Assembly (NCBI GenBank): GCA_039602395.1
Contig: JBCNJP010000007.1
Span: 121,864,957 to 121,928,956 of the forward strand
Direction of reading: 5' to 3'
DNA: 64,000 nt
From: Deinandra increscens subsp. villosa
Lineage: Eukaryota; Streptophyta; Magnoliopsida; Asterales; Asteraceae
Part shown: positions 55,052 through 64,000 of the stretch, in pieces
Position numbering within the stretch: position 1 is the stretch's first letter
Layout of the letters: each line of letters starts with the position of its first letter
Position numbers and translations under genes: made by a program
The notes under the pieces: generated by a model
Told to the model about the DNA's origin: nothing
The model's database searches: none
The model's input: the letters and a program-made list of their open reading frames with translations, nothing else

Positions 55052-55766
55052 CTTTTGCTGTCAATTGTTGCTTTTATGTACATAAATTGTTCTATCACCT
55101 TATGTGCTTGTGTTCTTAACATCCATCTCTTCAAAATCATGAGAACTCTTTCAAGAAATGTTCTTATAACTGATAATTTTTGAGAAACTTCCAAAGTTAT
55201 GAGCATTTCTGAACTTTCTGATATTTCTAAGTAAATTCCAAGGGAACATTGTTCCGGAGGAACTTACTCCTGAAGTTTTCCCTTCTCAAGAGAAGTTCCG
55301 AGGGAACTCTCTAATGTTTCTAACAGATTTCAAGTGTTTTCTAAGTGTTTCAGGTGTTCCGGAGTAAATTTTGAAACTCCGAAGGAACTTCCTGCGGAAG
55401 TATTTTAGGAGAGGTGAAGAAAATGTCTAAGGGAATAAGTTCCGAGGGAACTTCACTCTTCCGAAGGAACTCAATTGTTCCGAAGGAAAAGTTCCGGAGG
55501 AACTTTGTTAACTTAATTCTTTTAAGTGGATTAAGTGGGACCCATTATTTCAAATTTTAACAGTGACGGTTAACTGGTGGCCCCACTAATTCCACCTTTT
55601 CCGTTAACGTCAATTCCCTCTCTCCTCACCCCTTTAACTGTCACTTCCAGAGAAACCTTTTCACTTACTAAACCTAAATCCCAAATTCCCTTCAATCGCT
55701 CTCGTTTTCTCTCAATTTCATCAAAGTTCATCTCCATCTCTCAAGCAATCACTCGGTACAGAACAA
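55052..55766 (+). promoter_or_regulatory. pol/env spacer with inverted-motif array and leader
   Basis: 715 bp without a long frame. Between 55237 and 55503 there are about nine GTTCC-N3-GGAAC copies or variants (for example 55251-55263, 55295-55307, 55439-55451 and 55491-55503). From about 55580 it becomes a CT-rich, leader-like sequence with a plausible splice acceptor (GTCACTTCCAG, about 55639-55649). It ends AACAA before the ATG. Confidence 0.7.
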
Positions 55767-58700
55767 ATGGCAGCATTCGCATTTCTTAACGAGCACAATC
55801 AAAGGGCTTTTCTAGAGAAAACAGAGAAGTCGGCTCCGTTTGATGGAATGATCGACTTCCTCACTGCGTCAGAGATAAACTTTGCCCTAACTGTGAATCC
55901 CACGATTTACGACGAAACTGTCTCTCAGTTTTGGGCAAATGCTGTAGTAGGTGTCGGTAACGAAGACGGCAAGCAGGTGATGCAAATTGAAAGCCAAGTT
56001 CACGGTAGGAATGTGTACATCACTGAAGATATGATCAGAACTCATCTGAAATTACAAGACAGAGATGGTATTCTTACTGTTCCCAAGGAAGATTACCAAT
56101 TTACTCTGATGGGCATAGGATATGGAGGAAACCCCAAAAGCAAAACGGTGAAGAAATGCCACATCCCACCTGTATGGAGGTTTCTTGCCCATACTCTGAT
56201 GGTTTGCCTAACTCCCAGAAGATCTCATGAGGAACTTGGTGAAGTCCAAGCTACTGCTCTTCATGCTGTGATCAGGGGAGATTGCTTTAATTTCTCAAAA
56301 ATGATTTTTGATGGGCTCAGGGAGAATTGTGAAAAACCTTTTAATATGTATCCCAGATTTTTACAACACATTTTGGATACACAATTCCCTGAAATTCCCA
56401 GAGCTGGTACCATTTTTCACCAAAAGAACTTAACTGAGAAAATTTTTTCTTACTTGCTTTCAAAATCTACAATTTCCAACTGTCTTGGTGTGGAAAATGA
56501 CCATCCACTACCCGATCCAAGAGTTATTCCTGCACCTAGGGTGCAAGAGCAACCAGTTGCTGTTCAAGAACCAACTGAGCAACCTGCTCCAGGTGACAAC
56601 ACTGAAACTACACCATCAGTTGTTGAACCCACACCTGACACTGACCTTCTTACTAAATTACCTGTGAACATCACCTATATCAGAAAGAAGGTCAGGCACT
56701 CAAAAACTACAACCAAAACTTCCTCACCTACTCAATCAAAAGTTGTTGATAAGGAGACAGGGTCTACTCCACCTATGTCTCCTACTGCCACCCAACCTGA
56801 AAACCTTGAGCATGACCCACTGTCTGCTCAACATCAAAGCCAAGGGTTAAGCCATATTGCTGATGATCTCTCACTTGAGACCTCATCTTCTATTAGATTG
56901 GATGTACAACCCTCATCCCTCTTGTTTACCTCCATAGACCTAAACCTAGAACTACCTGTGAATGATGAAGAACCTGATCTAAATCCAAATGACAATATCT
57001 TCTCATCAACCTCACCTCATGAAGATGATTGGATGGATCTTGATTATGCTTCTCCTAACCCCCATTCACCCACTAAGGAGTTGAACATCAGGAGTGATGA
57101 AGATGTTCATATAGAAAGGGCTGCTACTACAATTGGTTCCCCACTGGAACAATTGGACAGTAGTAACATTCTTAAGACCCAATCTATGGCAACCAGCAGC
57201 CAGTTTGAACCAAAGGAACCAGAAATGGAACCTGAGGCAATAACTGTGCTTGCAGGGAATCCCAGGAGCCAAGACAACCAGGGTGTTGAGCTTGATCAAG
57301 CTAGGCTTGATGGCTCTTCTTCGCCCAAGGATACTGAGAAATCAGTTGAGGGCAGTGCTTTACTTAAAGAATTGACGGCAAATCAAACTGAATTGCAGAA
57401 ACAGATGCAATCCCTGCTTCACACTATTCAACAGCAGGACACCTTGATTGAAAGGCTTAAGCAGGAGAAGGCTAGTGCATCAAACCCAACTGGTGAAGCT
57501 GTTGCTACCAAAAAGGGGGAGAAAGCTAGCTCTTCAAAATCTTTTGAAAACATTTCTGCTAAAAGTAAGCCAACTGAAGACTCTGCTAGCTCGTCTGAAA
57601 TTGACTTTGATCACAATGAGAGGATACCTGAGAAGATGAAGACAAAGCTATTCAAAATCAGTGGAGTTAAGCCCTTCAACCCAATAGAAGGTTTGCTTAA
57701 TGTTCACATGGATCAGCTAATGCAGGCAACACCTGAAGAATGCAAAGTCAATCACATGGAATTCCTAAGATTCGTGATGGCTGCTTCAGGTGCTCACCCT
57801 CAAAACATTGCAGAAGTCAGAAGCTTTATATCAGAGGTCTATTTAGCAAAAGAGCAAGAGTATCTTCAAACAGGTGTAGAACAGTTTGAGGCTGAAGGAG
57901 GAGAAAGAAGTGAAGAACAGGTTGATACACCTGAAAGTAAACCAGTGGAAGATGTGTCTCAACAAGAAGATCTATTTGACATAGATGTGACTGAAGCTTT
58001 ACTGAACCTAAGGAGTACTACATCTTCTGCAGCAAAGGTTGTAACAGAGGAAATTCCAAAGGATGTTGTTCCGGAGGAATTTGCCTCTAACACTGAAATT
58101 CCGAAGGAAGTTACTCCGGAGGAGCTAATCATCACTGATGAAACTCCGAAGGATGTTACTCCGGAAGAATCAACCTTGGCTAAGGAGATTCCGAAGGAAG
58201 TTACTCCGGAAGAACTTCTCACCACTGAGAATGTTCAGAAGGAAGTTACTTCGGAAGTTGTTTCCAAGGAATTGCCTAAGACTATTTCGGAACTAATTGC
58301 TCCGGAAGTCAGTCCCAAGGAAGTTACTTCGGAACCTGGCACTAAAACTATTCCTGAGCAAGTTATCTCGGAAGCCAGTTTTAATGCTACAACTTCACTT
58401 CTTGAGTCTTCAAAGCCTGCTGATGGTGATTCTCTTGATGAGAGAACCATATCTGGTTTCACTGACATGGATGAAGATAATCAGAGCACAGATGGTCGAA
58501 ATGAAAATATGGACCCTGCCACAAAAGCTCTGATTGATCAATTGGAGAAGGAGAATGTTGAAATGCAGAAGAAGTTCCAAGAACAGAAAGAGGCTGCTGT
58601 ATTTGATGAACAGAAACAACTGCTCATAGAAGGAGGTATTTATGAGTATGTTGTCAATAACTCAGACCTAATGTTCTTTATTAATGGAGCTAGGCTAAGA

Positions 58701-59849
58701 TTAGACAACTACATAAGAGAAAGGATTGCTAGAGCTGAAAAGCAAGGTCTTTCAGATAAGGTTGAAAAGTATAAAAGAGTCTTAGCGAATGACTACAGGA
58801 AAATTCATATGAAAAGCAATGAAGACAACAAAATTTTCCTTGGTCAATTCAGTGTTATGCTCAGAAGCAAGGAGTGTTTTACTGAAGCATGGGTAAATGA
58901 GATGCAGGGTGATGACTTGATAAATTGGATGTATATGATTCTCACCATTCAAGCTGATGAAGCCAAGAAGATGAATGTTAAAAGGTTCGTTGAGTGTAGT
59001 TATGAGCAGGAGAAGGCACAAGAGAAGCAAGGTACCAGATATCAAAAACTATCTGAGGAAGATGACTTGCTGATTCACAAATGGTATTTCAAAGAAATCT
59101 TAATTGAGAATCCTAAGAGAATCAACTCTTGCAAACTGCCAAGGCTGAGATCTGAACTTGATGCCATCAGGAAGAGTCAAATTGAAAAGGAGAGAACTAC
59201 TGGTGAGAAAAGACCACCAGGTATGTATACTCTTTTCGACTCTCTTCATCCTGAAGGTCTCAGTTACCTCAAGGAAAAGAAGAGAAAAGCTCCTGTCTCT
59301 GCTCCTCAACAGAAGAAACCTAGGATCAACATTGTCAAGCAAATGTTTGACACTGTTTCTGATCCTCACCTCTCATCATCATCACAACCCTTTACCTCAT
59401 CATCACAACCCACTGCCCCTACATTTCAAACTCCAAACCAACCAATTCCATCTCCACCATCTTCTCCACCTCCCAAAATTCCAAAGCCTACACAACCCGA
59501 GCCTGAATCCTCATCCCAAAAACCTTCATCCACTCAGCCTATTCCCTTCTCTTATTCTGGAAGAAAGAAGTCTATGGCAAGTAAGAAACGCCTAGCCAAA
59601 AGAAAGAAGATAGCTGTAAGTGATTCAGAAGAAGGATCCGAACCTTCAGATTCTCCAACACCAAATGTTGAAGTCACTCATCCCTGCATTTTAAGGATTG
59701 AAGATCACAGGAGTGAGAACATGTATTACTTCTTCATGAGCAATGGTGAAATCAGGAAGAAGCCTGAATTAAAAATGGAGGATTGGGATAAGTTGAATCA
59801 AATGGATATTATGGCTATAATGGGAACTCCTAACTACAAGGCAGTGTAG
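55767..59849 (+). CDS. Sirevirus env-position ORF (1360 aa), function unknown
   Basis: An intact frame with a good start context (AACAAATGGC). The N-terminal globular region is about residues 1-245 (FLTASEINFALTVNPTIYDE, then YPRFLQHIL). A long Pro/Ser/Thr/Glu-rich region follows. There is a coiled coil near 530-575 (TELQKQMQSLL), a degenerate repeat of PKEVTPEEL type near 765-860, and a second coiled coil plus folded region near 910-1150. The tail is basic and Pro/Ser-rich (KKRLAKRKK). I see no signal peptide or membrane helix, so an envelope glycoprotein role is not supported. From memory it resembles large uncharacterised proteins abundant in Asteraceae genomes. An accessory protein of the Sirevirus is the most neutral reading. 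Confidence 0.85.
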   Translation: MAAFAFLNEHNQRAFLEKTEKSAPFDGMIDFLTASEINFALTVNPTIYDETVSQFWANAVVGVGNEDGKQVMQIESQVHGRNVYITEDMIRTHLKLQDRDGILTVPKEDYQFTLMGIGYGGNPKSKTVKKCHIPPVWRFLAHTLMVCLTPRRSHEELGEVQATALHAVIRGDCFNFSKMIFDGLRENCEKPFNMYPRFLQHILDTQFPEIPRAGTIFHQKNLTEKIFSYLLSKSTISNCLGVENDHPLPDPRVIPAPRVQEQPVAVQEPTEQPAPGDNTETTPSVVEPTPDTDLLTKLPVNITYIRKKVRHSKTTTKTSSPTQSKVVDKETGSTPPMSPTATQPENLEHDPLSAQHQSQGLSHIADDLSLETSSSIRLDVQPSSLLFTSIDLNLELPVNDEEPDLNPNDNIFSSTSPHEDDWMDLDYASPNPHSPTKELNIRSDEDVHIERAATTIGSPLEQLDSSNILKTQSMATSSQFEPKEPEMEPEAITVLAGNPRSQDNQGVELDQARLDGSSSPKDTEKSVEGSALLKELTANQTELQKQMQSLLHTIQQQDTLIERLKQEKASASNPTGEAVATKKGEKASSSKSFENISAKSKPTEDSASSSEIDFDHNERIPEKMKTKLFKISGVKPFNPIEGLLNVHMDQLMQATPEECKVNHMEFLRFVMAASGAHPQNIAEVRSFISEVYLAKEQEYLQTGVEQFEAEGGERSEEQVDTPESKPVEDVSQQEDLFDIDVTEALLNLRSTTSSAAKVVTEEIPKDVVPEEFASNTEIPKEVTPEELIITDETPKDVTPEESTLAKEIPKEVTPEELLTTENVQKEVTSEVVSKELPKTISELIAPEVSPKEVTSEPGTKTIPEQVISEASFNATTSLLESSKPADGDSLDERTISGFTDMDEDNQSTDGRNENMDPATKALIDQLEKENVEMQKKFQEQKEAAVFDEQKQLLIEGGIYEYVVNNSDLMFFINGARLRLDNYIRERIARAEKQGLSDKVEKYKRVLANDYRKIHMKSNEDNKIFLGQFSVMLRSKECFTEAWVNEMQGDDLINWMYMILTIQADEAKKMNVKRFVECSYEQEKAQEKQGTRYQKLSEEDDLLIHKWYFKEILIENPKRINSCKLPRLRSELDAIRKSQIEKERTTGEKRPPGMYTLFDSLHPEGLSYLKEKKRKAPVSAPQQKKPRINIVKQMFDTVSDPHLSSSSQPFTSSSQPTAPTFQTPNQPIPSPPSSPPPKIPKPTQPEPESSSQKPSSTQPIPFSYSGRKKSMASKKRLAKRKKIAVSDSEEGSEPSDSPTPNVEVTHPCILRIEDHRSENMYYFFMSNGEIRKKPELKMEDWDKLNQMDIMAIMGTPNYKAV

Positions 59850-59910
59850 AGCTCAAGTTAAAGCATCTTGAAGATTCAGACAGAAGAACAGTTTTTGGTA
59901 GCAACATCTT

Positions 59911-59919
59911 AGGGGGAGA
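59911..59919 (+). promoter_or_regulatory. Sirevirus polypurine tract
   Basis: AGGGGGAGA, one base before the 3' LTR. Confidence 0.9.
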
Positions 59920-59920
59920 C

Positions 59921-60516
59921 TGTTGGGAATGTTCTGCTTGGCGGAAATTCTCTAAGTCAGAGTTCCGAAGGAAGTTAGTCCGGAACTTCCTTCACACTGA
60001 GTAGTTCCTCCGGAACTTCTCCTAGTGTTACTCCGGAACTTTGACTTATCCCCTGTTGTACGTTCCAATGCATAAAGCTGTCAGAAAGCAGTTTTACTTT
60101 ACACCATGCTGTGCACTGTTCACCGATAGGTCTGCTCAACTGTTCACAGAAGCATGCTTGTACTACAACAACTCTGGAGTAGATATTATTTGTTTATTTA
60201 GCCTTAGAGCTAAAAGGAAATAAAAGTAGATCTTTTATTTCCTCCTTGCACTATATATATTAGTTGTATTTCCTTTGTTCAAATGATCGAACACCTCTCT
60301 TGTTCATCAGTTGTAACTCACTGTAAACACTGTGAAGTATAAATATAGTAGTGCTTGGAATTGACATCTTGTGTTCATCTACTTTACTTCATGTTTACTT
60401 GTTACAGTTTCGATCAAACCGTTTCAAACATTAACACAAACAAGTCTGATTCCGCCTTTCTTGTTTGATACTTTTAGTAACTTGTTTGGTTAGTTGTCTC
60501 TAACCACGATCCTAGA
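59921..60516 (+). repeat. Sirevirus 3' LTR
   Basis: 596 bp. By eye it differs from the 5' LTR at the base matching 48042 (A to C) and at the penultimate base (CA to GA at the end). Confidence 0.93.
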
Positions 60517-61020
60517 TAAACTGCGCTCAAATCTATCGTGAACAAAATCATCTTCACATATACTATCAAAACTTAAATACTCATGTTTCTCACCTGCAAC
60601 CAAAAATAGCAAACGATTATTAATAATATAAACTGCGATGAACAAAATCATCTTAACATGTAATATAAGATCGAACTTAAGTACCCATGTTCGTCACCTG
60701 GAACCAAAGATACCAAACGATTGTTAATATCATCCACAACTTCATTAGTAGGCGCAAGAACTGATCTTTCCTTCCAAAAATCATGATCTTTAAAATTCTA
60801 AAGAAGTGATGGGTAAACAAAGTCAATGAGATAGGTAACAGGATCTGATGCATTGTTAATAAGAAGATCAGCAGGAATGACTATATCTAATTCACCGTCA
60901 TCATCTTCACCAACTTTTCCTTCTCCAATGTCTAGTAGCCATTGAGCAAAAGCCGCAGTTTCTTGTATATCAGTTGAATCTTTTCCTTGTAGGAGACATA
61001 ATGAATTCATAATCACAGTT
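60517..61020 (-). pseudogene. Helitron helicase (interrupted gene, part 1)
   Basis: On the minus strand: FAQWLLDIGEGKVG, IPADLLINNASDPV, then DHDFWKERSVLAPTNEVVDD and INNRLVSL. These are conserved PIF1-like helicase segments of plant Helitrons. Stops and a short direct duplication (AACAAAATCATCTT..., near 60540 and 60640) break it. It continues at 47403-47902 beyond the Sirevirus. Confidence 0.85.
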
Positions 61021-61529
61021 CATCGGTTCTTCATCCTGACACCGCGCTCGACTTCGGATCTTCAAATTATCACGAAAGCATATCAATATGCATCTAGTTG
61101 GAATCATCTTTCAGTTTTGAGTTTATCAATATATTCAATTTGCTATTCGATTAGTTGTGAAGGAGTTATGATCGTTAATGATCTGATTTAAATTTTCTAA
61201 CTATTAACATGACCTTCAGAAAGTCCACCGATGACTAAAATTCTGCTTAAGCAGGCACCTTATGAAAGTCCCATACCCACTTATGACCTTCAGAAAGTCC
61301 ATCGATGCTTAATCTAAATCAGCTGACATCTACATAATTCTTTATTTCTTTTATGTAATCTATTACTTATTTCAATTTAAAACTGGTTGTGGGGTTCCTT
61401 TTGTATTAGCAATGTGTATGGTGTATTTATAGCCTAGCTAGATGACTAAAATCCTGCTTAAGCAGGCACCTTAATTACGCTTAATAGCTAATTGCTTAGT
61501 TTTTAAAATTGTATATTAGTTGTCAATGG
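61021..61529. other. Intergenic DNA
   Basis: No gene was recognised. ACCTTCAGAAAGTCCA-like and TGCTTAAGCAGGCACCTTA segments are repeated two or three times (61210-61470). Confidence 0.4.
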
Positions 61530-61537
61530 GGCTTAAA

Positions 61538-62061
61538 TAGGGATGATAATGAAACCGAACTCGACGAAAAAACGCGAAACCCGATACACATGGGACAGGT
61601 ATGGGGTCGGGTAATCAGGTATGTGACCGGGTATGGGAATACTTTTGAATTTTTTCGTGGGTATGGAACCGGGTATGAGATTTGATGATATACCCGTTTA
61701 GTCGCTCGATTACCCGATAATATATACCCGTTTACCCGATTATATACCCGCTATAGTTTTCTTTGTTTTTTTATTTATCTCTTTATTATTTCCTAAGTTT
61801 TTTGTTAAAAAGAATAATTTACATATTATTTAATTTATATATGTTTAGCTATTTGAGATATTTTAATATAATTATGAGAAATATAAATTAATACTTAGCC
61901 AATATAGACCCAACGGGTATGCCCGAAACCCGCGGGCATACCCGATACCTCATGGGTAAATACTCGCTAGAAACCCTATGGGTTTTGAGTCAGGTATGGG
62001 ACACACTTTGATAGCCGAGTATAGGTTGGGATTACTCAAACCCGTCCCATTTTCATCCCTA
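61538..62061. mobile_element. hAT-type MITE rich in GGGTAT/ATACCC motifs
   Basis: Ends TAGGGATGATAATG / CATTTTCATCCCTA. The flanks are GGCTTAAA (61530-61537) and TGCTTAAA (62062-62069), 7 of 8 matching. Both halves are packed with ACCCGAT/ATACCCG motifs in opposite orientation. Confidence 0.8.
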
Positions 62062-62369
62062 TGCTTAAACTTCTTTTTTACCTCATTATTTTTGTCTTCA
62101 CTTCAAAAGGCTACGAATGTGTGTTTGGGATTGAGTTTCAAAAGTGTTTATTAATTTATTGGTTTTTTAAAGAAGTCAATAAACCAAAATAGTGTTTAGC
62201 AAACTTAAAATCACTTTTCGGATTAACTTTTTGTAAAGGGTAAAAAAACCGCTCATAGCCAAGGGCTAAACTCAAGGGCTAGCCACTCCAACGGTGGTTG
62301 CCTAGCTTAATTAGCAAAAAAAATAAAATAAATAAAAAAACCAAAGGTTATTTGACGCAATAGTATGAG

Positions 62370-62590
62370 GGTGATGGTTAGAGTTTGTGGAACATTTAGG
62401 TCTCAAGTTAAAACCTGACTCAAGAGATTTTTTCTAAGTGGTGGTTTACTCCTTGATGGTATTCCTAGTGAGTCAAGCATGGAGTGTCAAATCCAGTATG
62501 AACGGATATAATCTCGTCTTATAAAGGTTCACTCGAGTATTTGAGATTTATGAGAGTTTCAAACGCCGTTTAACAAAAAAAACTAATAAA
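62370..62590 (+). repeat. SINE candidate
   Basis: The box-B-like GGTCTCAAGTTAAAACC is followed by a 3' end AAACGCCGTTTAACAAAAAAA, again with the GCCGTT tail signature. Confidence 0.45.
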
Positions 62591-62731
62591 AAAAGTACCC
62601 AAGATCTGCAATGTGGGTGGGCTTGGTATGAGTGAGATATAATGTAGAAAAAACCTCATAAGATACTAATTAGAATCAGATAAAATAATATGGAAAAAAA
62701 CTCTTGGCTTTTTTTTAATTTTTTATACTTA

Positions 62732-63420
62732 GGGCATGTGGTATATTCATAATGGTGTGGTGGCCAAATCATGATTGGCTGTACCACATACCATTACCAC
62801 ACATATTGTGGTATACACATGTGGTGTGATGCATTTTTTTTTATTTTTGTCTTTTTCTTTTTGATTATTATTAAACATTGAAATGAAATTAAAACTATTT
62901 TTATTAAACAAATAAAACATTAATAGTAAACATAGAAAATTAAGAAAAAAGAATTTACAATTTCTAAAATAGTAAAATACGAAGAAAAAAATACATCACA
63001 TGGCATTTCATGGAAATGCTCATAGACATCCTCAATCAAACCAGACTCTAGTTGGTTGTGCACATCTCGATCTCGTATTTCTTGACGTTTGGTCCGCTTA
63101 TGATCCTCAACGATTTCTGGGTACGTAATATCCAACTCCGCCTCGTTAAACTAGCAAATCACTTGTAAACCCTTTAACAATCGTAGAATATTCGGGATAT
63201 ATCTTATCCCCCAAATAATATCCACGTTTGTACGTGACACCTCGTAGTTCAAACGGGGAGTCGTGCTCACATCCCTCGATTATGTTATCCCAAATAGTGA
63301 TCGATCCAAAACGTTGATGTCGTTGTTGGACCTCGCGACACCAAAATAGTGATGCCAAACTCACATGTCATACGAAGCGACGACTTCGAACATAGTAAAA
63401 AAGAAATATGTGAAGAACAA
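62732..63420 (-). pseudogene. PIF/Harbinger transposase remnant with one terminus
   Basis: The terminus GGGCATGTGGTATA follows TTA (62729-62731), the PIF target site. On the minus strand the DDE transposase can be followed across several frame breaks: WHHYFGVARSNNDINVLDRS, then GVTYKRGYYLGDKIYPEYST, then PEIVEDHKRTKRQEIRDRD. The N-terminal part and the other end are not recognisable. Non-functional. Confidence 0.8.
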
Positions 63421-63448
63421 ACATGATAATGAAAAGCCATCAAACTAA

Positions 63449-64000
63449 TGCATGCACCACTTGCAAAGCCATCAAATATATCTTTACTGATGATGAAACG
63501 CTCGTCGCAACCACCATAGACGGCGCTAACCCCCATAGGTGGCAGAGGGTGCCGATCAGTCCAGGTCATATGGTCGTGGCTCTCATGATACTTCTCCCGC
63601 ATCCTCTTCAAATTTTTAGAGAATAATAGAATCACCTAAAGCGTATGCTAAGTGTTGCTTTATATTTTTTTAGTCTTGTCGGTAATTAATGAGAAGCATT
63701 TGTTTTATATTTCTTTAGTCTTGTCGGTAATAAATGAGAAGCATGTTTATTTTTTTTTGAACGGCAAATTTGGATCACTGACGGGGGCATTACACCACCC
63801 ACCCGATTATCTCCAATCCCCATCAGGAGGAAACTCACCATATTGTTCTTCTTTTTATATGATCAGATGTAGCAAAACTATTCTTTTCAGTATATGAAAG
63901 AGTTATCAAAAATTCAAAGTAATGCTAAAATTAGTGCAGGTATTTTGCATTACAAATTTTTTAATATCTGAGAAATAACAAAATAACAACATGTAGAGCC
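63449..64000. repeat. Second copy of dispersed repeat, cut by window end
   Basis: Matches 42124-42537 at high identity, with an inserted SINE and a short local duplication (TCTTGTCGGTAATNAATGAG, near 63673 and 63718). Confidence 0.85.
63752..63838 (-). repeat. 5'-truncated SINE
   Basis: Nearly identical to the 3' part of the SINE at 7381-7597. The tail on the minus strand is TTTGCCGTTCAAAAAAAA. It is absent from the paralogous repeat at 42124-42537, which proves insertion. Confidence 0.85.

Larger units (their letters stand above)
47903..60516 (+). mobile_element. Near-complete Sirevirus (Ty1/copia) with env-position ORF
   Basis: 12,614 bp. LTRs are 47903-48498 and 59921-60516 (596 bp each). 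The target duplication TAAAC lies at 47898-47902 and 60517-60521. A Met primer site (48501-48512) and a polypurine tract (59911-59919) are in place. Order: gag, protease-integrase-RT-RNase H, 715-bp spacer, then a long extra ORF before the 3' LTR. The integrase-before-RT order defines copia. The large gag and the extra ORF define the Sirevirus (SIRE/Maximus) lineage (family knowledge). I saw two LTR differences by eye, one in the body and one at the terminal base pair. Gag and pol are separated by a frame change and stop codons, so autonomy is doubtful. Confidence 0.93.

Noticed and set aside
55767..59849. Envelope glycoprotein
   Set aside because: No signal peptide, membrane helix or fusion motif is visible. 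Position alone is not evidence.
1..64000. CRISPR array or bacterial operon
   Set aside because: No regularly spaced identical repeats with unique spacers occur, and the split genes, SINEs and LTR elements show this is plant nuclear DNA.

Overview
This is plant nuclear DNA from a dicot, most likely a member of the Asteraceae. That placement is an inference. It rests on split genes with GT-AG introns, an AT-rich background, a plant-type terpene synthase, L-type lectin receptor kinases, a PELPK-repeat cell-wall protein gene, and a Sirevirus whose extra ORF belongs to a protein type that I recall as abundant in Asteraceae genomes. About three quarters of the window is transposable-element sequence, much of it nested.

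Host genes are few. They are a PELPK-type secreted proline-rich gene broken by a 4-bp insertion (2455-3196, -); a terpene synthase with its last five exons present and the first two lost into a 500-N assembly gap (15211-17582, -); and three same-strand L-type lectin receptor kinase (LecRK) genes at 18981-20978, 26351-28390 and 44197-46218 (all -). The first two LecRKs are intact. The third is cut by one CAA-to-TAA stop just before the kinase catalytic loop.

Left third (3.8-15.1 kb): a copia RNase H remnant, SINEs and Helitrons. One Helitron (8510-14551) is split by a complete 5.2-kb Ty3/gypsy chromovirus-type element (8691-13938) with identical 452-bp LTRs, a 5-bp target duplication (ATTAC) and a single 1480-residue gag-pol frame. 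Middle (21-44 kb): a 5'-truncated LINE, copia fragments, a Pack-MULE with 9-bp target duplications (30265-31666), hAT and Tourist MITEs with clean target duplications, a decayed copia gag, and a 4.1-kb Pack-CACTA element (37125-41249). The CACTA element has captured exons of a GrpE co-chaperone gene and a DUF676 lipase-like gene.

Right third (47.4-61 kb): a 12.6-kb Sirevirus (47903-60516) sits inside a decayed Helitron helicase gene, with a TAAAC target duplication. Its LTRs differ at two of 596 positions. It carries a gag split over two frames, a long pol frame, and a separate 1360-residue envelope-position ORF. A short inverted motif, GTTCC-N3-GGAAC, recurs in the LTRs, in the pol/env spacer, and inside gag and the env-position ORF in different reading frames. 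I regard this as the most interesting signal in the window. Beyond it lie a hAT MITE, a SINE and a PIF/Harbinger transposase remnant.

The genes do not form a pathway. The window is best read as a LecRK/terpene-synthase neighbourhood expanded by waves of insertion, the youngest being the gypsy element and the Sirevirus.
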